A stretch of DNA of 64,000 bases. Source: Xylanibacter oryzae DSM 17970 (GTDB lineage: Bacteria; Bacteroidota; Bacteroidia; Bacteroidales; Bacteroidaceae). This document shows positions 52,564 to 62,045 of the stretch, in pieces. Positions within the stretch are counted from its first letter, which is position 1. Each line of letters starts with the position of its first letter. The notes beneath the pieces were generated by a model, which was not told the DNA's origin, made no database searches, and saw nothing but the letters and a program-made list of their open reading frames with translations. Both the position numbers and the translations under genes were made by a program. Where the stretch lies: NCBI RefSeq assembly GCF_000585355.1, contig NZ_KK073873.1, forward strand, positions 398,703-462,702, read 5' to 3'.

Positions 52564-53340
52564 ATGAAAAAATATATATTAGATTTAAAAGTCAATTCCG
52601 TTGAGCAAATTCATGAGAAGTATGTTTTGATTAAACTTACTGATGATGAAGAATTGCCTGATATGATTCCTGGTCAATTTGTAGAAGTCCGTGTTGACGA
52701 TTCGCCGACCACATTTTTACGCAGACCTATATCTATTAATTTTTTAGATCGTGCTAATAATGAACTGTGGCTTCTTGTTGCTGTTATTGGTGATGGTACA
52801 AAAAGATTATCACATCTGAAAGCAGGAGATAGACTTAATTGTGTACTGCCATTAGGTAATGGATTTACGATCCCTGATTCAAAAGATGAAGAATTACTTC
52901 TTGTAGGCGGAGGCGTTGGTGTTGCACCTCTTTTATATTACGGGAATGAATTAAAGCGTATAGGATGCAAGCCAAATTTCTTATTAGGTGCCAGAAGCGG
53001 AAAAGATTTGTTGGAAATGGATCTTTTTGAGAGTCTTGGTAATGTATATATTACAACAGAGGATGGAACAAGAGGAGAAAAAGGTTTTGTAACTGACCAT
53101 TCAATACTTGGAAATGTTAATTTCAAAATGTTGGCAACTTGTGGCCCGAAGCCTATGATGATGGCTGTAGCCAAATATGCCGCAATGCATAATATTGAGT
53201 GTGAGGTATCATTAGAAAATAAAATGGCCTGTGGTGTAGGTGCATGTCTATGTTGTGTAGAGAAGACAACAGACGGCAATATATGTGTTTGTAAAGAAGG
53301 TCCGGTGTTAAATATTAAGAAACTATCATGGCAGCTCTAA
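52564..53340 (+). CDS. pyrK: Dihydroorotate dehydrogenase electron-transfer subunit PyrK
   Basis: 258 residues from the Met at 52564 ([11 protein letters not shown]). FAD-binding [11 protein letters not shown]-binding [13 protein letters not shown], and a [2Fe-2S] site at the end ([20 protein letters not shown]). It passes electrons from the PyrD flavin to NAD+. Its stop overlaps the pyrD start by 13 bases. Confidence 0.95.
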   Translation: MKKYILDLKVNSVEQIHEKYVLIKLTDDEELPDMIPGQFVEVRVDDSPTTFLRRPISINFLDRANNELWLLVAVIGDGTKRLSHLKAGDRLNCVLPLGNGFTIPDSKDEELLLVGGGVGVAPLLYYGNELKRIGCKPNFLLGARSGKDLLEMDLFESLGNVYITTEDGTRGEKGFVTDHSILGNVNFKMLATCGPKPMMMAVAKYAAMHNIECEVSLENKMACGVGACLCCVEKTTDGNICVCKEGPVLNIKKLSWQL

Positions 53341-54236
53341 ATGTAAAAATAAATAATTTAAGTCTTAAGAATCCAGTAATGACAGCTTCGGGCACATTTG
53401 GATATGGATTAGAATACGCAGACTTTATTCCTCTAGAAGGTTTGGGAGGTATAATAGTAAAAGGAACGACTCTACATGATCGCCAAGGCAATGACTATCC
53501 ACGAATGGTTGAGACTCCTCAAGGTATGCTTAATTGCGTAGGACTACAGAATAAAGGTGTAGACTATTTCTGTGATAATATTTATCCAGAGATTAAGGAC
53601 ATTAATACTAATATGATTGTAAATGTCAGCGGTTCATCTCCTGATGATTACGCTGAATGCGCTAGTCGGATAGATAATTTGGATAATATACCGGCTATAG
53701 AACTTAATATCTCATGTCCTAATGTTAAACAAGGAGGAATGGCTTTTGGGGTGACTTGTGCAGGCGCTGCGAGTGTTGTCAAGGCTGTGCGTCAAAGGTA
53801 TAATAAGACGATGATTGTTAAACTCTCTCCTAATGTTACTGATATTGCTGAAATAGCTAAGGCTTGTGAAGCTGAAGGTGCTGATAGTGTGTCTTTGATA
53901 AATACAATTATGGGTATGGCTATAGATATTGAGAAGCGCAAGCCTATGCTTAGTATAAAAACAGGTGGTTTAAGCGGTCCGGCAGTTAAACCAGTCGCTC
54001 TAAGGATGGTTTGGCAAGTTGCCAAAGCTGTTAAAATTCCAGTTGTAGGCCTTGGAGGTATTAGCAATTCGAGTGATGCTATAGAATTTCTGATGGCAGG
54101 TGCAACGGCTATACAAGTAGGTACTGCTAATTTTATTGATCCTGCTATTACCATAAAGATACGTGACGGTATAAATAGCTGGTTGGATTCACATGGATGT
54201 AAATCAGTACAAGAAATAATAGGTTCACTTGAATAG
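53328..54236 (+). CDS. pyrD: Dihydroorotate dehydrogenase, class 1B catalytic subunit PyrD
   Basis: 302 residues. Motifs of class 1[38 protein letters not shown] with the catalytic cysteine region [14 protein letters not shown] and [14 protein letters not shown]. It oxidises dihydroorotate to orotate in pyrimidine synthesis, working with PyrK encoded just upstream. Confidence 0.95.
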   Translation: MAALNVKINNLSLKNPVMTASGTFGYGLEYADFIPLEGLGGIIVKGTTLHDRQGNDYPRMVETPQGMLNCVGLQNKGVDYFCDNIYPEIKDINTNMIVNVSGSSPDDYAECASRIDNLDNIPAIELNISCPNVKQGGMAFGVTCAGAASVVKAVRQRYNKTMIVKLSPNVTDIAEIAKACEAEGADSVSLINTIMGMAIDIEKRKPMLSIKTGGLSGPAVKPVALRMVWQVAKAVKIPVVGLGGISNSSDAIEFLMAGATAIQVGTANFIDPAITIKIRDGINSWLDSHGCKSVQEIIGSLE

Positions 54237-54260
54237 AAAAGAGCTTGATTGAAATAGTTG

Positions 54261-54301
54261 ACTGCAATATTAATATAAATAATTAATGTTGCAGTTTTTT
54301 C
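54261..54301 (+). terminator. Terminator of pyrKD
   Basis: ACTGCAA (54261-54267) with inner TTAAT pairing and TTGCAGT (54289-54295), followed by TTTTTT, 24 bases after the pyrD stop. Confidence 0.8.
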
Positions 54302-54412
54302 TGTTAGTATATTAAATGAATCGTACACTGTTTATATTTAGACAGAGTTTTATAATATTTAATATTAATCATATTATTGTATTAAATATGTATTTTGCAT
54401 ATAATTTAGTCA

Positions 54413-54464
54413 TATCGATGCTTTTGAGAGTTAATATCTATACACTTAATGAAAAGCATCGATA
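54413..54464. other. 13-bp perfect inverted repeat in the pyrD-aroC gap
   Basis: TATCGATGCTTTT (54413-54425) and AAAAGCATCGATA (54452-54464), 26-base loop, no following T-run. A TATTTTG-like box lies about 20 bases upstream. The rest of 54302-54620 is AT-rich with no gene. Confidence 0.45.
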
Positions 54465-54626
54465 CTAGTGTGTAAAAGCGTAGTTATAGATTGTTGTCAT
54501 ATAAGTGATACTAGAAGTGGCATTTCTAATAAAAAAATGTGACCATGTTATGTTTCAATAGTAAATGCAGACTTGTTAATATTTCAAGGATATACTTTAA
54601 TTTTGATATGCTTGGCTAAAATTAAA

Positions 54627-54733
54627 ATAAAAAATTTGAGAGCGGTTCCTTTTTGGAATCGCTCTCAACCAACACAAAAACTAAACTAGACTTAACTAAG
54701 ACAAATCATGATTTTCACAAACCAATGATTTAT
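54627..54733 (-). ncRNA. Candidate small RNA of about 107 nt
   Basis: On the minus strand, a TACTTTTG -7 box at 54739-54746 with TTGC about 21 bases further upstream predicts a start near 54733. The transcript would run without any ORF to a terminator with 14-base arms (54655-54668 and 54636-54649, five-base loop) followed by an ATTTTTTATTTT tract. It lies 62 bases downstream of the aroC stop but has its own promoter. Within it AAATCAT/ATGATTT can pair. No match to SRP, 6S or tmRNA was seen. Confidence 0.5.
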
Positions 54734-54808
54734 GTCTGCAAAAGTACAACATTTAATTGATACAATTGCAATGCGAACTCATTTTTTATGAATATTAATT
54801 CTAAAAAA

Positions 54809-55885
54809 CTATAATTTGCAGGTCTTTGAAATCAAATAATAATCTAGCAATGTCATTGCTGCCATAGCTTCTACAATAGGCACTGCTCTAGGCAGAACAC
54901 AAGGATCGTGTCTACCGATAGCCTTTATTGTAGTGTGATTACCATCTAAGTCTATTGTATTTTGTTCTCTTAATAATGTGGCTACAGGCTTGAAGGCTGT
55001 TCGGAAATAGATATCTTGTCCATTACTTATACCACCCTGTATTCCACCACTATGATTTGTCTTTGTATATATATGTCCATTTTCATTGCAAAAGACATCA
55101 TTTTGCTCAGAGCCTTTACTTTTTACACCTTCAAAGCCTTCACCATATTCAAATCCTTTTACAGCATTTATAGACAACATAGCACTTCCTAGAGCAGAAT
55201 GTAACTTGCCAAATTCAGGCTCACCTAATCCTACAGGACAGCCCTTTATTACACATGTTATAACTCCACCAATAGTATCACCTTCTGCTTTTACCTTTGC
55301 AATAAGTCTTTCCATTTCCTTAGCCTTTTCACTATCAGGACATCTAACTATATTGCTCTCGGTTAATTCCAAATCATATTTATTATAATCTCTATCAAGA
55401 GAAATGTTTCCTACCTGAGAAGTATATGCTTGAACAGTTATTCCTAACTGTTTTAGTGCTAGTTTTGCTAATGCTCCAGCAACACATCTACTTATCGTAA
55501 TACGGGCTGATGATCTTCCGCCGCCTCGATAATCTCTAATTCCATACTTTTTATAATAGGTGTAGTCGGCATGTGACGGACGGAACAGATTACGTATATT
55601 ATTGTAATCTTGAGAATGCTGGTTGGTATTATGGACTGCAAATCCAATAGAACATCCAGTAGACTTTCCTTCGAAAATACCACTGAAAAATTCAACTTTA
55701 TCAGCTTCATCCCGCCCGGTTGTAATGTGACTTTGACCAGGGCGCCTTCTATTTAGCTCGCTCTGAATGAAGTCTAAATTGATTTCTATGCCTGCCGGAA
55801 ATCCATCTATAACGCCCCCAACAGCTTCACCATGACTTTCGCCAAATGATGTCAGTGTAAATATATTGCCGAAAACATTTCTCAT
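54809..55885 (-). CDS. aroC: Chorismate synthase AroC
   Basis: 358 residues with [53 protein letters not shown] and the late [18 protein letters not shown]. It makes chorismate from EPSP using reduced FMN, the last step of the shikimate pathway. It is 12 bases downstream of slyD. Confidence 0.97.
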   Translation of the reverse strand: MRNVFGNIFTLTSFGESHGEAVGGVIDGFPAGIEINLDFIQSELNRRRPGQSHITTGRDEADKVEFFSGIFEGKSTGCSIGFAVHNTNQHSQDYNNIRNLFRPSHADYTYYKKYGIRDYRGGGRSSARITISRCVAGALAKLALKQLGITVQAYTSQVGNISLDRDYNKYDLELTESNIVRCPDSEKAKEMERLIAKVKAEGDTIGGVITCVIKGCPVGLGEPEFGKLHSALGSAMLSINAVKGFEYGEGFEGVKSKGSEQNDVFCNENGHIYTKTNHSGGIQGGISNGQDIYFRTAFKPVATLLREQNTIDLDGNHTTIKAIGRHDPCVLPRAVPIVEAMAAMTLLDYYLISKTCKL

Positions 55886-55897
55886 ATTTATATATAA

Positions 55898-56476
55898 TTA
55901 ATGGCAATGCCCACAACCGCAATCGTGATCGTGTCCTTCGCCGCAATCACCTCCGCAGTCTTCGCATCCGCATCCACCTTCTCCACTAAGACGATTGAGC
56001 ATAACCTCTATTTCATCTTTTGTGGCTTCACGATTTTCAACTATGTGTCCTTTAAAGTTAAGATTTTTGCCAGCAAGTGGATGGTTCATGTCCATTTTTA
56101 CTTTGTCATCACTTATCTCAAGTACACGGCCATAGAACCTCTGTCCATCTTCGTTCTGAAGTGGTACAATAGCATCCTTGAATATATGTTCGTGGTCAAA
56201 ATGATTGTTGATCGTAAAAATACCTTTGTCAAGATCCAGCACGCGCTCGTCAACATAATCTCCATAAGCTTCATCCTTATCAAGCGAAAAATCAAATTCA
56301 TCATTAACGTTGAGCCCCACTAATGCCTTTTCAAATCCATCAAGAGTGATGCCAAAACCACTAATAAATTGAAACGGTTTCTCTGTAGTAGCCTCTTCAA
56401 CAAATTCTTCTACACCATTATTATTACTGTAAAGTTTGTAAGCTACTGATATGCACTTGTTTTGTGGTTTGTCCAT
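55898..56476 (-). CDS. slyD: FKBP-type peptidyl-prolyl isomerase SlyD
   Basis: 192 residues. FKBP core at the start (FQFISGFGITLDGFEKALVG, insert-in-flap domain with PLQNEDGQRFYGRV, DMNHPLAGKNLNFKGHIV) and a Cys/His-rich metal-binding tail (CGCEDCGGDCGEGHDHDCGC). It folds proteins and handles nickel or other metals. First gene of an operon with aroC. Confidence 0.93.
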   Translation of the reverse strand: MDKPQNKCISVAYKLYSNNNGVEEFVEEATTEKPFQFISGFGITLDGFEKALVGLNVNDEFDFSLDKDEAYGDYVDERVLDLDKGIFTINNHFDHEHIFKDAIVPLQNEDGQRFYGRVLEISDDKVKMDMNHPLAGKNLNFKGHIVENREATKDEIEVMLNRLSGEGGCGCEDCGGDCGEGHDHDCGCGHCH

Positions 56477-56720
56477 TGTTTTTATACATTATATAATTAG
56501 TAATTGTTTGCAAAGTTAGTGGAAGTTGGTTGAAGAACAAAATATTAATACCTTTTTTTGTCATTTTGAAAGATAAAATGGTTCTCATTTTTGATTTACG
56601 TCAAGAAAAGTGCTTGTTATCGCAAACAGTTGCAATAATTTGTTGCACTAATCAGAAATATATCTACCTTTGCAATATCAAAAGATAAACAGGTATAACA
56701 TTTTTAAAAGATTAAGGATT

Positions 56721-57083
56721 ATGAAAAGATTGTTTTTATTAGTTGTAGCAGTGCTAAGCATGACTGCAACATTTGCAAAGGATGAGAAAGTAAACAACGT
56801 TAACAACGTAGAGGCTTATGACATGACAGTAAACTATTACAGACTTGGTGAGACTCTTGGTTTGAACATTGATCAGCTTGAAGCTGTTGAGGACATCCAC
56901 AGAACTTTCTGCGCAGATATGATGAACGCAGCGAACACAAACAAGGATGACCGTCAAGCAGTTGTAGAAAAGGCAATTAACAAGGATCTGAAGTACATGC
57001 ACTATGTTCTTACTGACAATCAGTATCGCAAGTATGTAATGCTTCTTAACGTTACTCTCAACAATCGCGGACTTAACAAGTAA
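56721..57083 (+). CDS. Small secreted protein, probably abundant
   Basis: 120 residues from the Met at 56721 (MKRLFLLVVAVLSMTATFAK), a clean signal peptide; a TACCTTTG box lies about 50 bases upstream. The mature part is helical, with LGETLGLNIDQLEAVEDIHR and TDNQYRKYVMLLNVTLNNRG, faintly like Spy/CpxP periplasmic proteins. Codon use (AAC, CGC, AAG) is more biased than in neighbours and two terminators follow, suggesting high expression. Function unknown. Confidence 0.75.
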   Translation: MKRLFLLVVAVLSMTATFAKDEKVNNVNNVEAYDMTVNYYRLGETLGLNIDQLEAVEDIHRTFCADMMNAANTNKDDRQAVVEKAINKDLKYMHYVLTDNQYRKYVMLLNVTLNNRGLNK

Positions 57084-57108
57084 TCGCGATTACTTATAGA
57101 ATTTTTTT
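57078..57108 (+). terminator. First terminator of the secreted-protein gene, overlapping its stop codon
   Basis: The 18-base palindrome AAGTAATCGCGATTACTT (57078-57095) includes the TAA stop (57081-57083) and is followed by ATAGAATTTTTTT. Confidence 0.7.
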
Positions 57109-57124
57109 AGATACAATATATTCT

Positions 57125-57158
57125 GCGTATCGGTTATAATAACTGGTACGCTTTTTTT
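57125..57158 (+). terminator. Second terminator of the secreted-protein gene
   Basis: GCGTATCGGTT and AACTGGTACGC pair with two G-U pairs, followed by seven T residues. Confidence 0.8.
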
Positions 57159-57239
57159 ATTAAACAAAAACATTGTTTGTTTTGTGAAAATTATAAAAAT
57201 AGCTACCTTTGCCATAATTCATTTATAAATATAATAAAT

Positions 57240-58106
57240 ATGACAAAAATTAGAATCAGCTTATTTATAATGCTTACAACCTTACTTTTATGTAGTTGTG
57301 GAACAACAAATATAGTTCCTATTTCTGGCCGAAAACAGCATTTGCTTGTCAGTGATGAACAAGTAATGAGCCTTAGCAATGAACAATATCAGACTTATAT
57401 GAAGTCTGCTAAGCCTTCAACTAATTTAGCTAACACAGCTATGGTGAGGAGGGTTGGAGAGCGTCTTGCCAATGCTGTGGAATCATATCTGATACAGCAC
57501 AATGAGGCATCTGAAATAAAAAACTATAAGTGGGTTTTCAATCTTGTACAAGACAAAGAGGCAAATGCATTTTGTATGCCTGGTGGAAAAATAGTTGTGT
57601 ACGAAGGACTTTTGCAGTATACTCAAGACGAAGCTTCTCTAGCTATAGTTCTTGGTCATGAAATAGCTCATGCTGTAGCAAGACATTCGGCAGAGCGTAT
57701 GTCTCAGCAATTAAAGGCGCAATACGGTGCTCAGGCATTAGAATTACTTCTGGGTAATGCTAGCAACAGCACCAAACAGATTTCACAAGAGGTATATGGG
57801 CTAGGTGCACAATATGGGGTAATGTTACCTTATTCGCGTAGTAATGAGAGTGAAGCTGATTATATGGGACTTATTTTTGCAGCAATGGCAGGATATAATC
57901 CCAATGTGGCTATAAGTTTTTGGCAAAGGATGTCTAAAGTCGGTTCTTCTACTCCTGAATTTATGAGTGATCATCCATCTGATGTTAATCGTATTTCCTT
58001 AATACAGAAAGAGATGCCAGAAGCGTTAAAATACTATACAGGAAATCCTGTTTTAGGAACTTTCAAAGTTCCAAATCACTTAAAGAGCAAAACAAGTAAT
58101 AAATGA
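57240..58106 (+). CDS. M48-family lipoprotein metalloprotease (LoiP/BepA-like)
   Basis: 288 residues from the Met at 57240 (MTKIRISLFI). Lipoprotein signal (LLLCSC), zinc motif H140-E-I-A-H144 (LGHEIAHAVARH), and the third ligand in SNESEADYMG; a TPR part is missing. Such proteases act in envelope quality control. A perfect TACCTTTG promoter lies at 57204-57211, and a hairpin terminator follows. Confidence 0.9.
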   Translation: MTKIRISLFIMLTTLLLCSCGTTNIVPISGRKQHLLVSDEQVMSLSNEQYQTYMKSAKPSTNLANTAMVRRVGERLANAVESYLIQHNEASEIKNYKWVFNLVQDKEANAFCMPGGKIVVYEGLLQYTQDEASLAIVLGHEIAHAVARHSAERMSQQLKAQYGAQALELLLGNASNSTKQISQEVYGLGAQYGVMLPYSRSNESEADYMGLIFAAMAGYNPNVAISFWQRMSKVGSSTPEFMSDHPSDVNRISLIQKEMPEALKYYTGNPVLGTFKVPNHLKSKTSNK

Positions 58107-58124
58107 TATTACTTTTAAATAATA

Positions 58125-58159
58125 AAAAAAAGCTCTCCAGATAACGGAGAGCTTTTTTA
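58125..58159. terminator. Bidirectional terminator between M48 and HAD genes
   Basis: AAAAAAAGCTCTCC and GGAGAGCTTTTTT around a 7-base loop, shared by the two converging genes. Confidence 0.9.
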
Positions 58160-58163
58160 TTTA

Positions 58164-58607
58164 TTAAAATTGCCACCAATGTTTTTTCTTATGCTTATGT
58201 TGTGACGGTTTTTCATTATGTACATCCTGAGAATGTGTCTCATACATCATTTCTTCCCATTTTTTATGATGACTAATAATTCTATATATAGTGCCCCAGT
58301 CTGGCAATCCTCCTAAATTCCGGTCGTCAATAAAAACATCTGCTTTTAACTTACGTGAAAAGTGGTTGTTTCCTTCAAGGGTCTCCTCTGGATAATCACG
58401 GTTAACGGAATAAAATTCAACACCTCTTTCAGCACACCATTTTACAGCTTCATCTAATAGTTTACCTTCTCGTACACTCCAAAGTATTAGCTTATGGTGA
58501 TCGGCAATAAGCATTTTAAGTGTTTGCGTTGCAAAAGGAATCTCTTTTCCTATTTCCGGATATTTGTGCTCTACTATAGTGCCATCAAAATCTACAGCTA
58601 TAATCAT
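58164..58607 (-). CDS. HAD-superfamily hydrolase, BT0820-like
   Basis: 147 residues, a minimal HAD core without a cap: motif I VDFDGTIVE, motif II ILWSVREG, motif IV VFIDDRNLGG; the tail is His/Lys-rich (SQHKHKKKHWWQF). It lies 6 bases after the Wzc-like gene and is last in the exopolysaccharide operon before the terminator. Phosphatase or pyrophosphatase activity on a sugar nucleotide is possible but not shown. Confidence 0.85.
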   Translation of the reverse strand: MIIAVDFDGTIVEHKYPEIGKEIPFATQTLKMLIADHHKLILWSVREGKLLDEAVKWCAERGVEFYSVNRDYPEETLEGNNHFSRKLKADVFIDDRNLGGLPDWGTIYRIISHHKKWEEMMYETHSQDVHNEKPSQHKHKKKHWWQF

Positions 58608-58613
58608 ATCTAT

Positions 58614-61157
58614 TTAATGTTTAACAGAATTATCATTTTCACTACTATAATGGCTACTACTATAATTACCGTAACTACCATAATTACCATATCCAGATGA
58701 ACCATAGTTTGAACGTCCATAATGTCCATATCGTCCATACTTTCCGTAACCATAATAATATCCATTCTTCTTCTTTGACATATCAACACCATTGAGTACG
58801 ATACAAAGATTTGGAAGTTTGTTTTGTTCCGCAAGACTGTTGATCATACAGAAACTTTCTTTTGGCGTATAATCAGCACGGCAAATGTATATTGTTGCAT
58901 CTCCACAGCGTCCTATTTGTAACGTATCTGTAACTAAGCCAACAGGAGCTGTATCAAGTATAATATAATCATATTCCTCTTTAAGAAATTGTACTGCATT
59001 ATCAAGACTTTCTCTAGCAAGTAGCTCTGCTGGGTTTGGAGGAATAGGACCAGCCATTAGCAAATGAAGATTTTTATTTACACCAGAAGGAACTATTTCA
59101 TGTAAAAGTTCTTCTTTTGTTCCATTGTCACTAGCAAGGAAATTAGTAATACCAAGTTTAGAATGGTTGTGTAATCCGAATAGCTCTCCAAGTCTCGGTT
59201 TACGGATATCAAGACCAACTAATATAACACGTTTACCTAAGAGTGCAAAACTCATCGCTAGATTGGCTGCATTGAATGTTTTACCTTCACCACTAGTAGA
59301 GGATGTAAACAGAATAACTTTTTGGCCCTTCTGCATAATAAATTGCAAATTTGTTCGCATCGAACGGAATATTTCTTCCATTTGATTGTTTTGGTTCTCA
59401 TGAACAACAATACCTGCATTATTAAGGACATCAGAATTTGCTACTGCAACATCGGCAATTAGAGGTAGTTTAGTAAGACGTACAACATCCTCATGACCTT
59501 CAATTTTGTATCTTAGCATTTCTAATACATATAGTATCATAAATGGTACACCAATTCCTAATACTAATGCTATCAGCATTATGATAGAAGATTTAGGACT
59601 TACTTTACCAATAAGTTGAGGAGTGTCAATAAGTTTACCTTTATCAGCAGTAGCTGCCAAAGAAATAGAATTTTCTTCACGTTTCTGCAGGAGCATCAAG
59701 TAAAGTCCGGATTTAACTTCTTGCTGGCGACCTATTTGTGTCAACATTCGTTCTTGTTCAGGAGCGCTGCCTATGCGTCCTTGATACATGCTATATTGGT
59801 TTTTAATACCATTTCTTGTGATTTCTGCACTTCTTTTTGCTTGGCTTAATGCTAATCTTATACTATGCATAATTCTGTTCATCTCATCTGTAATTGGCGT
59901 TACATTAGGACTGCTTTCTGCATATGTCATTAAAAGTCTATTTCTTTTCAGTGTAGCTTCATTATATGAATTAATAAGTGAAGTGGAAGATAAATCTGTA
60001 AGTCCAACATTTGACGGAATAATTTGATTCCTATTGCTTGGCGCTTGTATATAATCGTTTAGATAGTTGATTAACTGTAATTGTGTGCTTGCTTCAGTTA
60101 ACTTATCCTCATATGTGCTTGCAGATTCGATCGTGTTAGTTGCGTCAAGTTTTAGTTCTGTAACTTTATTACGCTTTTTATAACTTTCAAGTTGCCCTTC
60201 GGTATTACCCAATTCTGAATTAATCTTCTCTAAGCGGTTGTTGATAAAAGCTTCAGTCTTAACAGCTATTTCGTTTTTGTCCTCATTAGCTTGGCGATTA
60301 TAGCAGACTGCCAGTTGCTTAAGATAATCTACAGCTCTGTCAGCATCAGCATTATGTAGTGTAATAAGTGCTATTGAAGTAGTTTTGGAAGAAGGTTCTA
60401 CAGTCGTATTCTTTACATACTTGATTGTTTCTTGTCTTGGGTTGTGTATAGTTACAAACAAGTCACGTCCTTCTGTCATAGAGAATCCAGGATTATCAGT
60501 GATGGTAATTTTTCCAACTTCAGTATAGAATGAAAATGGCAAAGACTTAAATGTCTTTTCAAAAGAGTAATTCTCTTTACTTATTTCTTTGTATTTATCC
60601 TGTTTATAATATTTGCCATTTACTATGTACTCGTCACCTTTTTTTGAGATCTTCATTGATATAGGGATATACATATCTGGCAATGTATTTAAATGTTGCT
60701 CATCTATATCTACATTAACAGGTTGCGTTTTATATATTTCTGAATTCTTAATATGTCCTTCCAGCCTGTACTCAACATAAAGTTTCAAGTCTCTTACAGC
60801 TTGTTCAGCTAACACGTGAGACTGCAATATTTCTACTTCATTGTCGATACCTGCACTATTGGTCATAAATCCTAAATCCTGCATGTTTGATAGCATTTGG
60901 TTTCCCATATTGCTACGTTTATTCTGTTCATCTTTAACCAAAAGCCTACTCTGCACTTCATATACAGGATCTTCGTATCTCAGATATAATGCAGCACAGC
61001 ATACACAAATGATAATAGAAAGTACAAACCATTGCCAATTCAGAATAACAATTTGGAAAATAGTACTGAAATTTAATGAAGACTTTTCATCCTCTTCACT
61101 ATTCGTAATGTTGTTTCTTTGGTCCCCGATGTTTTGTTTGAGGTCTTTTTCTTCCAT
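58614..61157 (-). CDS. Wzc-like polysaccharide co-polymerase and tyrosine autokinase
   Basis: 847 residues. Wzz domain with transmembrane helix 1 (about 35-57), a long periplasmic coiled coil (260-490), helix 2 (MLIALVLGIGVPFMILYVLE) and a BY-kinase domain with Walker A TSGEGKT (about 620), Walker A' LVGLDIRKPR and Walker B IILDTAP. The last 50 residues contain 13 tyrosines (YYYGYGKYGRYGHYG), the autophosphorylation cluster. It controls chain length and export with an outer-membrane partner not seen here. It is 8 bases after rfbA. Confidence 0.93.
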   Translation of the reverse strand: MEEKDLKQNIGDQRNNITNSEEDEKSSLNFSTIFQIVILNWQWFVLSIIICVCCAALYLRYEDPVYEVQSRLLVKDEQNKRSNMGNQMLSNMQDLGFMTNSAGIDNEVEILQSHVLAEQAVRDLKLYVEYRLEGHIKNSEIYKTQPVNVDIDEQHLNTLPDMYIPISMKISKKGDEYIVNGKYYKQDKYKEISKENYSFEKTFKSLPFSFYTEVGKITITDNPGFSMTEGRDLFVTIHNPRQETIKYVKNTTVEPSSKTTSIALITLHNADADRAVDYLKQLAVCYNRQANEDKNEIAVKTEAFINNRLEKINSELGNTEGQLESYKKRNKVTELKLDATNTIESASTYEDKLTEASTQLQLINYLNDYIQAPSNRNQIIPSNVGLTDLSSTSLINSYNEATLKRNRLLMTYAESSPNVTPITDEMNRIMHSIRLALSQAKRSAEITRNGIKNQYSMYQGRIGSAPEQERMLTQIGRQQEVKSGLYLMLLQKREENSISLAATADKGKLIDTPQLIGKVSPKSSIIMLIALVLGIGVPFMILYVLEMLRYKIEGHEDVVRLTKLPLIADVAVANSDVLNNAGIVVHENQNNQMEEIFRSMRTNLQFIMQKGQKVILFTSSTSGEGKTFNAANLAMSFALLGKRVILVGLDIRKPRLGELFGLHNHSKLGITNFLASDNGTKEELLHEIVPSGVNKNLHLLMAGPIPPNPAELLARESLDNAVQFLKEEYDYIILDTAPVGLVTDTLQIGRCGDATIYICRADYTPKESFCMINSLAEQNKLPNLCIVLNGVDMSKKKNGYYYGYGKYGRYGHYGRSNYGSSGYGNYGSYGNYSSSHYSSENDNSVKH

Positions 61158-61165
61158 CTTTATAT

Positions 61166-62044
61166 TTATTTTTCTTCTGTTAATTGTTTAAGATATTGTC
61201 CGTATGCATTTTTCAGCATGGGTTGCGCCATTTTTATAAGTTCTTCTTTGCTTATCCATCCTTTTTTGAGTGCTATTTCTTCTAAGCATGCAACTTTTAG
61301 TCCTTGACGTTTTTCTATTACCTCAATAAATGTGCTGGCTTCAGACAGGCTGTCTTGTGTTCCTGTATCAAGCCATGCGAATCCCCTTTGCAGTGTTTGT
61401 ACTTTGAGATTTCTCTGCTTGAGATATTCTTGATTTATTGTTGTAATTTCTAATTCACCTCTATTACTTGGCTTTATGCTTTTAGCTATTTTGACAACAT
61501 TGTTTGGATAGAAGTATAATCCTACTACGGCATAATTACTTTTAGGATTCTCGGGCTTTTCTTCTATACTAAGACAGTTACCTTCTTTGTCAAATTCAGC
61601 TACTCCATAACGTTCTGGATCATTAACATAGTATCCAAATACTGTGGCTTTACCATCTTTTTCTGCAGCACATACACTGTCTTGAAGAAGACTTGAAAAA
61701 CCACCTCCGTAGAAGATGTTATCTCCCAAAACAAGGCAAACGCTGTCGCTTCCAATAAATTTTTCTCCAATTATAAATGCCTGTGCAAGTCCATCTGGAC
61801 TAGGTTGTTCTGCATATTCAAAATGAACACCATAGTCGCTTCCGTCACCAAGTAATCTTTTAAATCCTGGCAAATCGTATGGCGTACTGATGATAAGTAT
61901 GTCGCGAATACCCGAAAGCATTAATACAGATATCGGATAATATATCATTGGCTTGTCGAATATAGGTATAAGTTGCTTGCTTATTCCTTTCGTAATCGGA
62001 TAAAGTCGTGTACCCGAACCACCAGCTAAAACAATTCCTTTCAT
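61166..62044 (-). CDS. rfbA: Glucose-1-phosphate thymidylyltransferase RfbA
   Basis: 292 residues with [43 protein letters not shown] and [20 protein letters not shown]. It makes dTDP-glucose, first step to dTDP-rhamnose and related sugars. rfbB, C and D are not in the window. One base separates it from the sugar-transferase gene upstream. Confidence 0.96.
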   Translation of the reverse strand: MKGIVLAGGSGTRLYPITKGISKQLIPIFDKPMIYYPISVLMLSGIRDILIISTPYDLPGFKRLLGDGSDYGVHFEYAEQPSPDGLAQAFIIGEKFIGSDSVCLVLGDNIFYGGGFSSLLQDSVCAAEKDGKATVFGYYVNDPERYGVAEFDKEGNCLSIEEKPENPKSNYAVVGLYFYPNNVVKIAKSIKPSNRGELEITTINQEYLKQRNLKVQTLQRGFAWLDTGTQDSLSEASTFIEVIEKRQGLKVACLEEIALKKGWISKEELIKMAQPMLKNAYGQYLKQLTEEK

Positions 62045-62045
62045 A

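Noticed and set aside
58610..58834. 74-codon Met/Val/Ile-rich minus-strand ORF
   Set aside because: Out-of-frame translation of the Tyr/Gly-rich tail of the Wzc-like gene.
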